In this document: positions 23,121 to 33,918 of the stretch, piece by piece
Layout: each line of letters begins with the position of its first letter
Position numbering within the stretch: position 1 is the stretch's first letter
Source of the DNA: Fomes fomentarius
Taxonomy: Eukaryota; Basidiomycota; Agaricomycetes; Polyporales; Polyporaceae
Length of the DNA stretch: 64,000 bases
Reading direction: 5' to 3'
Assembly: GCA_022606135.1 (NCBI GenBank)
Contig: JABYQN010000004.1
Location: 2,232,001-2,296,000, forward strand
Position numbers and translations under genes: made by a program
Notes under the pieces: generated by a model
Database searches by the model: none
What the model was told of the DNA's origin: nothing
What the model saw: the letters and a program-made list of their open reading frames with translations, nothing else

Positions 23121-25120
23121 ATGCCTCCCAAAAAGGCACCCCCTCCAGAAAAGAAAACCCTGCTTGGTCGCCCAGGCAATAACCTCAAGATTGGCATCGT
23201 AGGTCCGTTTCAGCTTTCTCCTCTGTCGGACCGCGACTCACTCGACGCGTCCGCAGGTGTCCCGAACGTAGGAAAGTCATCCTTCTTCAACACCCTCTCC
23301 AAGACCGGTCAGTTCACTTGCTGCCCGTCCCTCATTCTTCCTCACCTCCCTTTCAAGATCTCGGAAAGGCTGCCAACTTCCCCTATGCCACCATCAATCC
23401 TGAGGTACGTTCCTCCTACTCACTCCTACGCGTCTTGCGCCTCTCCTGCTCCCCAAACCTGCTCCCCAAACAATCCAACGTCCTCATACCTTCACCAGGA
23501 AGCCCGTATCCCCGTCCCCGACCCTCGTTTCGAATGGCTCTGCGAAACCTACAAGCCCTCAAATCGCGTACCCGCCCACCTAACCTGCATCGATATCGCC
23601 GGTCTCACAGCAGTACGTCTCCCTCCTCTCTCACCCATGCTTGCACCCTTCCTCACTCTCCTCCCTCCAGGGCGCCTCAACAGGTGCAGGCCTTGGCAAC
23701 GCCTTCCTCTCCCATGTCCGCGCCGTCGACGGCATCTTCCAAGTCGTCCGCGCCTTTGACGACGCAGAGGTCATCCACGTCGAGGGTGACGTCGACCCCT
23801 GCCGCGACATGGACATCATCTCCACCGAGCTCCGCCTCAAGGACATCGAGTGGGTCGAGAAGCACCTCGAAGGCCTCAAGAAGACCGGCCGCGCCCTCGG
23901 CAGCAACTCTCTCGCAGACAAGGCAAGGAAGGAGGAGATCGCAACCGTCCAGAAGATCTATGACGTCCTCACCAAGGATAACAAGGATGTCCGCAAGCAT
24001 GAGTGGACTGGCAAAGAGGTGAGTATTCAGTCTGTGCACTGCACGCGGTACATGCGCTCTCGTGTGATGATAAAGAGCGCCTACGCTCGACATAACCCAG
24101 CTCGTCGACGGCGGGAGTAACGCCCCATTATGCCTGTGAGATCATGGAATCTTCTGAGCTTTTCTGCCGCGCATACATCTTGATCTTGTCACTAATTCTT
24201 CTTCCAGGTGAACAACACAATCTTCCATATGTCCATCCGGGGCTCTCCCGTCTGTTTGATGAAAAAGAGCCCAAGGCTCGATAAACCCAGCTCGCCGAGG
24301 CGGGAGTAACGCCCCATTGCCCATGAGATCACCTTCGCTCTGACCTTTCCCCCTTCTCACCTCTCCTCACTCACACTGACTTCCTACATCGTAGATCGAC
24401 GTCGTAAACGGCCTTCAACTTCTAACCGCCAAGCCTGTCACCTACCTTGTCAACCTCTCCGAAAGGGATTACATCCGGAAGAAGAACAAGTGGCTACCAA
24501 AGATCAAAGCCTGGATCGACGAGCACAATCCCGGCGACCCCCTCATTCCCTTCTCCGTCGCCCTCGAAGAGCGCCTCGCCCTCCTCGGGAGCGACGAGGA
24601 GCGCGCGGAGGAGGAGAAGAAGGTCGGTGCCGTCAGCGCGCTGGGCAAGATCACCACCGCGGGGTACGCGTCGCTGGACCTGATTCGGTACTTCACATGT
24701 GGGCCGGTCGAGGTGCGCGCGTGGACGATCCGGAGAGGGACGAAGGCGCCCCAGGCGGCGGGTGTCATCCAGTGCGTCCCCCGTCTTCTTGGTATCCACT
24801 GTTATATGATGCTGACCGTGCGGGTGACAGCTCGGACTTTGAAAACAAGTTCGTGTGCGGTGAGATCATGAGTTACACCGACCTGCACGAGCACGGGAGC
24901 GAAGCGGCCGTCAAGGCCGCCGGCAAGCTCAAGCAGCAGGGCAAGACATATGAGAGTGCGTCTCCTTCCATCTCCTTCTCTCCTTCTCTTCTTCTCTCCT
25001 TCTCTCCTCCCTCTTCCCCCTCTTACTTATGCCCTTTCTCCTCTCCGTGAGATATTATGGTCGCTGACGAGAGCCGCAGTGGTCGACGGCGACATCGCAT
25101 ACTGGCGATCCGGTGCATAG
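23121..25120 (+). CDS. OLA1: Obg-like ATPase 1 (YchF/OLA1 family)
   Basis: Cytosolic P-loop ATPase of the translation-factor-related YchF group, which binds ATP rather than GTP and associates with ribosomes. Start MPPKKAPPPEKKTLLGRPGN; G1 motif GVPNVGKSSFFNTLSKT (split by an intron at about 23203-23254); ADP-style G4 motif NLSE instead of NKxD, explaining ATP preference; G3 region DIAGLTAGASTGAGLGNAFL; coiled-coil middle (EGLKKTGRALGSNSLADKAR); C-terminal TGS domain (LIRYFTCGPVEVRAWTI, then DFENKFVCGEIMSYTDL). It ends VDGDIAYWRSGA at TAG 25118-25120. Length is about 390 residues, normal for the family. Introns are 50-70 nt except at KE/IDVV, where 376 bases separate the exons (see the entries inside it). 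Confidence 0.96.
24064..24157 (+). ncRNA. Candidate intronic box C/D snoRNA, copy A
   Basis: GTGATGA at 24064-24070 fits box C (RTGATGA) and CTGA at 24154-24157 fits box D, 94 bases apart. It lies in a host intron of a ribosome-associated housekeeping gene, a common place for snoRNAs. A terminal stem is weak and I could not assign a target rRNA site, so this is a candidate only. Confidence 0.35.
24256..24343 (+). ncRNA. Candidate intronic box C/D snoRNA, copy B
   Basis: TTGATGA at 24256-24262 is a near box C and CTGA at 24340-24343 a box D, 88 bases apart. The interior is strongly similar to copy A, but the bases just upstream of box D differ (accttcgct against atggaatctt). A guide sequence, if present there, would have diverged. 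Confidence 0.33.
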
Positions 25121-25623
25121 AGCATCGCTTAGATGCATGGGCTAGGGGTCGCCGCCGTACCTTGGACGGGCACAGCTAGCGTTTCTATCGTTGACTTCTC
25201 TATGTCCTGCGGGTGTAGGTTCGTGTACAGTGCAGCAGTCGGAATCAAATGAAACTGCAAACTATCCTGTGCCGTGCTTGGTCACGCACGATTAACGGCG
25301 TCAGCTCTGTATCGGAAGGCCGAGATCTTCCTTGACAAACCAAAGTTGGCAAGACAATTGGTAATAATCCAAATCGCCCTTTCCACGTTGAGTCTACCGA
25401 GCGTATAGCGTGTCCAGTCATGCAAACCCTTGTGCTGCGCCAAATGGGCACGTCTTATACTCAGGATATAGTCCTTCATCGGGGCCGGGCGTGCTCCGAC
25501 CAAGTTTTCGAAAGTAAGCTTGAGCGTTCTCATCTCTGAGTAGGCATACAGGGTCCAACGTAACGACCTCTGATGAGAAACGATGCCCCTGAGCGTGTTT
25601 CTTCCTCGTGCATATTATGGACG
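25121..25623. other. Intergenic between convergent OLA1 and DUF6534 gene
   Basis: An 83-codon - strand frame at 25282-25533 has no domain I recognise. Otherwise only 3' flanks of the two converging genes. Confidence 0.4.
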
Positions 25624-27712
25624 CTAAACATCTTCAAATACCTGTCCTTCGAGCTTCCCTTCACTCGGCGGGCTAGCGATATTCTGCACTACGTCAGCTA
25701 CGTCGTGACACTAGGAGTATCTGATGGCAACTCACCGAAGTCTGCGTCCTAGCGCTGTCGATATGGATGACGAACATGTTGTCGGCATCTCGAGGGCAAA
25801 CGGTCACGAGGCTATGATTCCTTTCCGGAAGACTGATCCCTTGAGCAGTGTCTCCACTGGCACCCCCGAGTGTGCGCATGTATTGGCGCATGTTGAGACT
25901 GCCCGCATCAAAGGTGTGTGGTCAGACGTCCACCAACGTGTCAGCATTGGAAGGGTGGAGCGGGGACTACTCACGTAGTGAGCACTGCATTTGCATACAC
26001 TAGAATATGCATACATAGAGATGGTTAGCATGCGTACTGATTGTGTCAAGGAGCGAACAACGCCTCTGCTACTACTCACGCTTGGACATGATGAACGTGA
26101 AGAACACGGCAGCTAGGGTCTGTGGGGCAGCGACATACTGTTGGAGGGGAAGCAGCAGCACAGGCGGCATGAATTACTGATCCGTCTGAACTCTGGAGGA
26201 AGAGAACCAACCCACCACGATGACGGCTGCAATGTTCCATGTGCTAGTGGTCGCATTCAGAATTATGAAATGATGGTCCTATGTCGGCAGGATCGAGCAT
26301 TCAAACGTACGCGCAAAATGCCCCCGTTGTGACTGTCATGATAATCAATTTGCCAATCATATCCTTTGACCTATGGCAAGAATCGCCTCAATAACTGACC
26401 AAAGAGAACACAGAAAGCTACACACCTACGCACACCCGTCCGGCTCTTGTATAAGTAGTAGCCCAGCGCCGCGGATACCAGAATGTCAGTCGTAGCACTC
26501 AGTGCGAGCTGAGCAAGGCCATGGTCCTGTCGAAAATGATCAATACAAAATGAGATCCAGTTCGGCACGCAGATGTCCAACCTTGAGCTTTTCCATGGCT
26601 TGCGACATATTTTGGCATTGAAACCTTCAGAATACATGAGCCATCAGACGTTTTAAAACAGGCACGTCACCATGCAAACGTACATGCGTATTGCATATGC
26701 TTTAAGTGGGTCAGTTCTCTCTGAAAACAATGATGAAGGGGTTCAATCCAACTCACATATGCCTGATGCTGGTCAGATCAGGTAGATATAGAAGACCAAC
26801 ATCAGAGATAGAACATACTAGTAATAGAATTGTCACTCACCGTAGTTTGCGAGGGATAATAAAAGCTATCAATCGGATCAGGCTTTGATTAGACTACTTA
26901 CTAGAGTTGTTTTGCAAGAGCTTACCGCCGGCGTTACCACGTAGACGTTGTTACATACTGCTCATAAGTGTCACTGGAGGTACCATATAGAGTAGTCACC
27001 GAAGAGACGTACGACGCCACAGTCGATAAATGTTGAATACGTTGAAGATGAATCCTAGGGTACCCTGCTCGAGTCTGTCAGATATGATGCACCAGAGAGC
27101 CGCATTGTTGAGTATTAAGCGTACATTCACTAGAATCTCCACCTATATCATAATATCATAAAAACGTTGATGTCACCCAGTAGTTCTCAACGTGTCTTTA
27201 AAGCTTACTGGTCCGGTCCTTTCGATGAATGAGCACAGTAGAGACGTCGAAGGGAGTTCTTCAACATTACCATGGCAAGCTTGACAGAAGTTTGATTGGG
27301 TTGGCGAACCCAAGTACTAGGTATGTATAGTCGACATGAAGTATGAGGGCTTGATGGAATGTGTCCAGTGCCCTAAACTGGAGCTATTTCTTTCTGAGGA
27401 TGGCCCATAGAATCATTGCGATGCTTACAAGAGGAGGAGCACCTGACAGAGGTGAGCGACAGTACACAGTATATGGGTGTGAATGCAGAGGGATTCTCAC
27501 CAGAAGATGGATGCATCGCCCATCACTAGCTGCACGATGTGAACGGAAGTATTGGAAGGTTTGCAGACATGTGAGACCATAGATCCTGAAGATGGATGTG
27601 TCGTATAAGAGAGTAGAAGGTATACAGAGGCCAGTATGACTGACATTGAAGAGAATACTGCTCCTAGGAAGAGTACACCGATGGTGCCATTCAAGTCGGT
27701 GTTGAGGAGCAT
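25624..27712 (-). CDS. DUF6534-type multi-helix membrane protein
   Basis: ATG 27712 opens MLLNTDLNGTIGVLFLGAVF. After a spliced Met come IYGLTCLQTFQYFRSHRAAS, then VLLLLALDTFHQALILH (spliced near 27365), YTYLVLGFANPIKLLSSLPW, LILNNAALWCII, QGTLGFIFNVFNIYRLWRR, SQAMEKLKDHGLAQLAL, SATTDILVSAALGYYLYKSR (the DUF6534 helix, near 26470), DMIGKLIIMTVTTGAFC (near 26350), WNIAAVIV, AAPQTLAAVFFTFIMSK, VYANAVLTTLNMRQYMRTL (near 25950), and a soluble tail ending LEGQVFEDV at TAG 25624. All family blocks are present in order with consistent splice phases, so the gene is complete. The loop between the two DUF6534 helices is short (TGVRRSK). Function unknown. Confidence 0.75.
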
Positions 27713-28429
27713 GACTGGAGAGAGAGCGTAGTACCTCCCTCCCAGAGATGCGACTGATATATGAGTGGGTATGCATTGCCGCGCGCCTGAATGCATGCTT
27801 CGATCTCATGGTCCGTGATGTAGCAGCAGTGCTTGTCACATACTGACCACAGACGTTGGTGTATTCGGCAGCAGCAAGCCAGGCAAAGCCTCTCCCCTCG
27901 AGAATCACCAACCTGTGTATGATGTGATTACGGAGGAAGGGTTTGAGACAGGTAAGTACATGTCCGAGCTGGGATAATCGCACTTACCGGAGCGGGGAAA
28001 ATAGAACAAGTCATCTTCAGAGATGATAGTCGAGTAGGGCGCTTCGCCGAGATTTATAGGACTTTCTTGGTACTGATAGTCAGAACTCAATCCACAAATT
28101 TCATCAGAACATAGACGGTTGATGTAGATGAAACAGCGCGAAGTTGCAAAGAAAGGAAAGCATCTCACCCGTAACGTTTGCGAGCACATGCTCAGTGGCA
28201 CCAGGGAAGTCTGCCATTGAACTATCAACTCAAAATTAAGTGCCAGATTGATCCAATATGTGGACCCAAGGATACTTATCTGACTCACATGGTTTCCCTT
28301 TTCTAGCTGTAAAGTTTCGCCAAGACCACTTAGTTCAACCTCGTGGTACCAAATGAAGTTCAGACGGGCACAGGGAAGCTGCACACCTGATATCAAAATC
28401 ATGATGGAAGGTGTTCAGTTCAAAATTAC
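27713..28429 (-). other. Upstream region with a possible orphan first exon
   Basis: The reverse strand from 28217 reads MADFPGATEHVLANVTG followed by a GT donor. This resembles the first exon of some DUF6534 genes, but no matching second exon (helix 1) follows before 27713. It may be the remnant of a deleted gene, or chance. The region also contains the promoter of the 27712 gene. Confidence 0.25.
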
Positions 28430-29745
28430 TGGCAGTCCACCATGCTGATACAGAAGCAGGCCATCCAATGTGAGTATAGCAAGTAGATGGTGTGTCAGAG
28501 TGCTCAACACCAAGGCGGGATGCGTACGGACGTTCGGAAACGCAGGAAGGGATGTGGCAAGGAGAGCGGGAACGTGCCGGCCCTGCCACTCATCGCTGCT
28601 GTTAGGCCCATCCATCATCCGGACTGCAAGTCAAGGCCTTCAAGTGTCACCCTCTATTTACTTCATATAAATCTTGCCTATGAAGAAGTTGATCAAGACG
28701 TACATAGGTAGAATCTCACTAATTGGGTTGAAATTACAGAGCACTCGTCATCGGAGGGCATACAGATTTTGACGCGGAGCGCCGCAAACAAGCGCCCTAC
28801 GCGACTATGCGTGCACTTCGCTTACAGAAAAGACAGTGCCCATCGCACACAGACTGCCTATACATCCCTTTAAGTGCACGGGATGGATGGGAGACGTACC
28901 TCAAAAATAAGCCCGTGTACACGCTGTACACAATCAGCAGCCGGATCGCATGATCTGTCCTGCGTAACCCCAGAAACCCCCGGGAGCACGGAAGCAGGAG
29001 CAAAACCGAGGACGAAAACAAGAAACGCGCATATCAGCCCCATATGCATCCACACAGAAAGGAGCAAGCATACCGGACGACGTACTTTCGCATCGTCTCG
29101 AACCCGTGGAAGATGAAGCACTGCGAGATCGCGAGGATGAGGTCCGCTACGACCTTCACAGACAGGCTTGCGTACAGGCCTCACTGCATGTATGCCCACG
29201 AAATTGGGACACTTGGTCAGCAGTTCCGAAGAATACGTAGAGGGCGACATTGAGCGAGAAAGGAGAGGGGGAAAAAGTTACACGTACGGAGAACAGGCTG
29301 ATCTTCGCGTACGAGTCTATGCCGAGCCTGCGAGTACACAGATCCGAGTCAGCACCAGGTACGAGAGTAGGAGAAACGAGCGGGAAGAGGCGTACAGTTT
29401 GGCCGAGAAGTCTGCATCGCGTCACAGTGTCCCGTGACGGACCGTCTGGGGTCGCAATCGAGCATCCATGCCAGGCCGAGGTGCGTCGGTCAAGGGAGGA
29501 CGGGACAAACACAGATACATGTCCCGACATGGTTCAAAGATACGAAAAAAAAGACAAGCGAGCAAGAACACAGTCAGAAGGAATGAGCACTCAACGGCCG
29601 TTCGAAACACTCACAAGAGACGTCAATTGCGGCGCCCGACTAAATGTGTAAGCAGGAGTAGGACAGAAGGAAAAAGGCGAAGCTTACTGAGGATGTAGAG
29701 GTAGAACGGCCTGCAGGTGCGATATAGACAGGTACGGAAGCCTGA
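28430..29745 (-). pseudogene. 5'-truncated DUF6534-type gene
   Basis: Recognisable exons on the reverse strand: FRTCLYRTCRPFYLYIL (near 29740-29695), LGIDSYAKISLFS with LYVFFGTADQVSQFRG (29320-29200), VKVVADLILAISQCFIFHGF (near 29160; the first DUF6534 helix), TDHAIRLLIVYSVYTGLFLR (near 28955), YVLINFFIGKIYM (near 28700), and a tail with RHVPALLATSLPAFPN (near 28560). The first two helix exons (LYG..QxYRY and YYYLV blocks), expected upstream, are not found before 29946, where an unrelated frame begins. The exon before the tail also reads poorly. I infer loss of the 5' third. An intact gene with a distant unrecognised first exon remains possible. Confidence 0.5.
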
Positions 29746-29942
29746 AGGGGAAGAGGTGAGATGAGATGAGAATCGTGAGAATCGTGAGAAAGGACGTACG
29801 ACAATAGAGGGGAGTGTCCACCCGTGCCGGGTTACTGCACGATCCTATCCAAATTGACTCTCCTGTACAGTAAGGAAGGTGCTACATGTCAGATAGCTAA
29901 GCAATTCACAAAGCTGTGATCGTATCTCCACCCAGCCTGTGA

Positions 29943-30388
29943 TCAACATTTTGTGAATTCTGTGATTCGGACAGTCCCAATCGACGACATGACCATTCCA
30001 GCCTTGAGCACACCAACGAGCGCGGTGTCAGCAATGACTGAGCAATCACGGAGCAGAGGCACGATGTCCGAAGTGCGTACCTCCCGAACCCCACCAGCGG
30101 TCAGTCAAGTTTCTGGTCGGAAAGGCCCTGGTCACCGTCTTCATTCCCGCCATGGCTTGAAGGGCCACCGGAACCAACATGACCTACCGTCTTCATTGAG
30201 CCCACCGGCCCTATGACCTTGAGCGTTGTCAGGCGAGGTGCCGCTCTTCCACGCAGCGTTGGGCATGGCATTCATCCATGTACCGTAGATGCCTCGCAGA
30301 GCCGACAACGTCTCGAGATCAGAAGCATTGAGGCTGGGGAAGTCTTGCTCGATCTTTGCGGTGTGCCTATGCCGTGTGCGCTAATCAG
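29943..30388 (-). CDS. Possible coding exons of unknown protein
   Basis: An open stretch on the reverse strand (about 30374-30195) reads KIEQDFPSLNASDLETLSAL, then a segment with GIYGTWMNAMPNAAWK, and ends at a GT donor. It has the codon texture of real genes in this window. A second stretch (about 30032-29943) reads IADTALVGVLKAGMVMSSIG and stops at 29943. I recognise neither. They may belong to one small gene or be remains of one. The start is not identified. Confidence 0.3.
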
Positions 30389-30400
30389 CTTTCAGCCCGT

Positions 30401-30480
30401 GTCGCAGATAACCGGATGGTAAGGGATGTGGAGAGAAACAGCCGTATCTCTCCACATCCCATACCATTTTCATCTGCGAC
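30401..30480. repeat. Near-perfect inverted repeat (foldback hairpin)
   Basis: The arm 30401-30436 (gtcgcagat...ggatgtggagaga) is repeated in inverse orientation at 30447-30480 around a 10-base loop (aacagccgta). The inner 14 bases, gggatgtggagaga, pair perfectly. With one mismatch the stem extends to about 21 bp, and the outer gtcgcagat/atctgcgac 9 bp pair again after a small asymmetric bulge. Confidence 0.85.
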
Positions 30481-31518
30481 AACCTCGAGGTGGATCCTGA
30501 GGCGGGAATAACGAACTGCCTGACGTGCCAACAACCGTCCATGGGCGGGAAATGGGACGAAGTGATACTTGAAGGATTTCTTGCTCCCGTAGAATTGGGA
30601 ACATTGAGCACAGTGGACATAGAGAGGTGGGCAGCACATACCGTGTCGAGATTGCGTCGCATGTTGGGATATTGGGGACGGGACCTACCTACATAGCACT
30701 CATACATTTCCAAGACAAGTGGCCTGGTCGTCCGGTAGCCAGAACCATCCGACATGCTTGCTGTTGTCGTCAGTGTGGTGGAAGCTACAGTATATATGAA
30801 GCTATAGATCAACTGTCCGTGACGTGAGACCTGCCACCCTATCAAGCAAACAAGCATAGCACTCACGAAGCTGGATGTTCCTTCATGTGTCGACATTGGG
30901 CATGAATTAGACCGTGACGCCCATCACACACACGCTCACGCCAAAAAAAGCGTGAGAGATCGGGCATGTCACGGTGAACTCCAACTACATATACTAGCAG
31001 ATATGACAAGACCCTCGCGACCCACTACGTATGAGAGACTTCATCTGGCGCCTTCAAGTCCCTCACTGGCTTGGACTTTTTGTCTTTTGCGATAGGGGCC
31101 GGCGTGCCAGTGCGGCGCTCGGTCTCAGTTGGGCCACCAGCCTGCCAATCTGTCTGTCCGTCTTCGACGCCTTGCTTGGCGACTCTTTCGACTGCATCTT
31201 CCGATGCACCTCATTCAGTGCCCGCGCTCTGTGACTCCTTCAGTTGGCTGTGGGATCATAGAGTTCGCAAGGAAGATCGTAAAGTTTCAAGACGGGGGCA
31301 GTGGCTCGCTCCTTCTCTTCCGACGTCGTGATTTTCTCCACATCCACACGCTTATGATTCCAACCGTGACCGCTTTTCGAACTACTAGTATGCCCTCGTC
31401 TTGGGTAAGTTGCACAGGTATCTTTGCTTGTGGCATATCACTCGCTCGTTGCTCGCGATCATGACTCGCACTAGTATCAGCAGACATCACAAACAGCTCG
31501 ACACGTACACCGCGGCGA
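30481..31518. other. Intergenic stretch
   Basis: A - strand frame of 171 codons (30381-30896) runs through the hairpin and has no recognisable domain. I do not consider it a gene. The remainder, to 31518, is the 3' flank of the next DUF6534 gene. It includes a frame at 31287-31490 that resembles no family tail closely. Confidence 0.35.
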
Positions 31519-33918
31519 CTAAGCTACGATACTATACAGGATGCGACCCGCGCGAGACCCCCTAACGCTCCCAGTAAGCCGCTGTAACAACCCAGCGTCC
31601 TGCATCGGCATAGCAGGGCTGTCCGTCTCCCTTTCAGTCTCAACGTCCACCCGGATCTGCGGCGGTTCTTTCCATTCCTGCTCACCGTCAGCCGTGTCAC
31701 GCGTCAGCGCCCACGGAGTGTGGAAGGGGGGCAATGAGACTCACCACAGGGATGTTCCAATTGAGGCGGCTTTGTGCGCGCTCGGCGTCCGCGATGTTGA
31801 TCAAGGACGAGCCGTCCATGAAGATCTCCATGCCAGCAAGCGAGGTTTCGCGAGAGTTCAAGCTGTATTCGGAGATGATGAGGGGCGCGCTCGTCTGGTA
31901 CCAGGAGACCACTCACACAGCAAGCAAGGAGTTGCCATAGACTGGATGAGTTCAGCGACATTGTGAGTGATTACGCAAAAGTAAACCTAGCCCGAAAGAG
32001 GGATACATACGCCTCGTTGTGATTATATTGATACTTCCGCAAATGAGGTCCGCCGGGCGCACAACGCCCTATGTCCAACTTTCAGTCACGAGGCATTTGC
32101 CCTACTAGTGTGCAAAGGCGATGGCTCACCGCGATGAAGGCAGCAAGATTGAAGATCCTTCGAGCGTCCCTGCATAAGCGCACACACAATACGAAATCAA
32201 GGTCACGAGCGTACCCAGTAAGTAGTCCTACAAGATGTGCGATCCCAAGTCAGTCGCGTGGCAAACGTACCAAGTTAGCGAAGCTTCACCCACCGGTATT
32301 GATCACATACAACTGCACAGAATCCATAATGGATCCCTTTGCATCCTCCACAGTGACAGTGGCAGCCGGAGCGGGCGCAGGGATTCCCATGTCCGGGTCG
32401 GCCTTCAGGTTGACTTCGCTAAGATTCACGGGCTGGATGAAACTATCCCTAGGTCCCAGCATCCTCTTTCTGGCGCTGGGGGTCCGCCTCCTGCTCTTGT
32501 AGAATGCAAAAACCAGAGCAACAGTAAGGGCAGAATCGCCGACGAAAGCCATTCCTAGCCCCGCCGCACTGAGATGCTGTCAACACCGGTGTCAGGGTCA
32601 GGCGGTCCAAGCGGACATAACAAGAAAGAGGCTGACGTTGACGCTCTCGGTTCCGGTGTACGATGGAATCAACAATCTTGATCGTGGCGGCGTGAGTTCA
32701 GAAAGTTTGACGATCAGAGAAGAGAATGCTCACGCTCTAACAGTCGCAGCTGGAACAGAGTAGACATCAGTGTCGGTGTTCAAACTTTCATGTCGGCTTA
32801 GGGGAAAGAGCATACCGATCGAAAAGCCTGCAAACCGGAGAGTCAATACACAGGGAAATAGCACGATGGTGGACCGTTCATTGCAACTCACCAACTTCAC
32901 CAATAAGTAATAACAACTGGACGCAACCTGTCAGCATTGAGAGCTCTAGCGTATCAAAATGCACGCACGGCAACGATAACTACGAGACGTTGGCGTGGAC
33001 CGACTGTAGATTGGGAGAGATGAAAGAATCATCTACTTGAAGCCAAAAGAAGACGTACTTATAGAGACCCGGAAAGCGAAAAATCTACATCATGGTGAGC
33101 ATGGGTCGCATACAGATCTGACGAAAGCGAGGCTCACAATTGAGATAGAAACATTAGAATCCCCTAGATTACGATGGGTATGAGACTCCATGATTACCGC
33201 AAGATCCGTAGGATGGGCACTCACTGAAACCATCGGAAGGACCTACGAATGTAAGCGCACGACCAAGTCAGCACAAGTGACTAGGCGCGGAGACACATCA
33301 GAGCGTACATTGAGGGACCTGGGGGACGGTTGGGGATTTGAGACAGGCAAAGGATTGATTGAAGTGAGAGCGTACCACACTCCATGCATCAAGACAGAGG
33401 GTGTGTCGTAGTTTGATACCAAGTAGTAATAGCTACCGGTGAGTATAAGAGGGACGGACAGGGAGCGAGTCGCACACGGGAACTGACCAGGAATGTATTG
33501 TCACGGCTAGATGGAGTGTTTCAAGAAGCCTGATAAGAGATGGGGTGAATGTCGCGATAGGCCATGTTGTCTGGGTTGAGCTCACATCACAGTCAGGACC
33601 TGGACGGGCCGGTTAGTATGATTCGAGAATGATGGATAGACATGCGAACGGTGCTCACCAGCAGCTTGATAACCAACCTATCCGAAGAAAAGGAACGACA
33701 GTAGTGTTGAAACTGGTGAATAGCGATACCATAGAGACTGTGTGGAGAAGGACGGTAGTTAGAAGGAGGAATATGGAGGCATGTATGGGTAATATTGACA
33801 TTACGCCGAATATTGTGCCAATGAGGATGGCGCCATGGGTGTTGCGAATGGAGATGGCAGGGGGCGGGGGGGAAGACGGGAGAGAGGATGGAGGAGGAAG
33901 AGGGAGAGAGTGAGACAT
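31519..33918 (-). CDS. DUF6534-type membrane protein with long inter-helix insert
   Basis: ATG 33918 starts a Pro/Ser-rich leader (MSHSLPLPPPSSLPSS), then NTHGAILIGTIFGVI joined to LYGIAIHQFQHYCRSFSSDR (near 33740). Next are YYYLVSNYDTPSVLMHGVW (near 33430), SYTGTESVN (near 32650), and SAAGLGMAFVGDSALTVALV (near 32560; DUF6534 helix). An insert of about 45 residues follows KSRRR. Then come SIMDSVQLYVINTG (near 32310), IFNLAAFIA, VVRPADLICGSINIITTR (near 32060), YGNSLLAVLNSRETSLAGME, an ERAQSRLNWNIPV block comparable to ERWNVPQ in other members, and a tail QIRVDVETERETDSP ending at TAG 31519. Complete. The Pro/Ala/Glu-rich insert (ADPDMGIPAPAPAATVTVED) is absent from the other copies. The 5' leader region is strongly pyrimidine-rich on the coding strand. 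Confidence 0.72.

Larger units (their letters stand above)
24019..24394 (+). repeat. Tandemly duplicated OLA1 intron with zero-length exon
   Basis: Between exons ending 24018 and starting 24395 there are two consecutive intron-like units. Unit A is 24019-24207 (gtgagt to cttccag) and unit B is 24208-24394 (gtgaac to catcgtag). They meet as ag|gt with no exon between. Internal sequence is repeated: copies at about 24064-24157 and 24256-24343 share aacccagctcg, ggcgggagtaacgcccc and tgagatca. The arrangement suggests intron duplication, possibly removed in two steps. Confidence 0.7.

Noticed and set aside
25282..25533. 83-codon - strand frame between OLA1 and the next gene
   Set aside because: No recognisable domain and no upstream or downstream exon partner; left as intergenic.
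30381..30896. 171-codon open frame on the - strand
   Set aside because: It reads straight through the inverted repeat, has no recognisable domain and shows no splice structure like its neighbours; probably chance.
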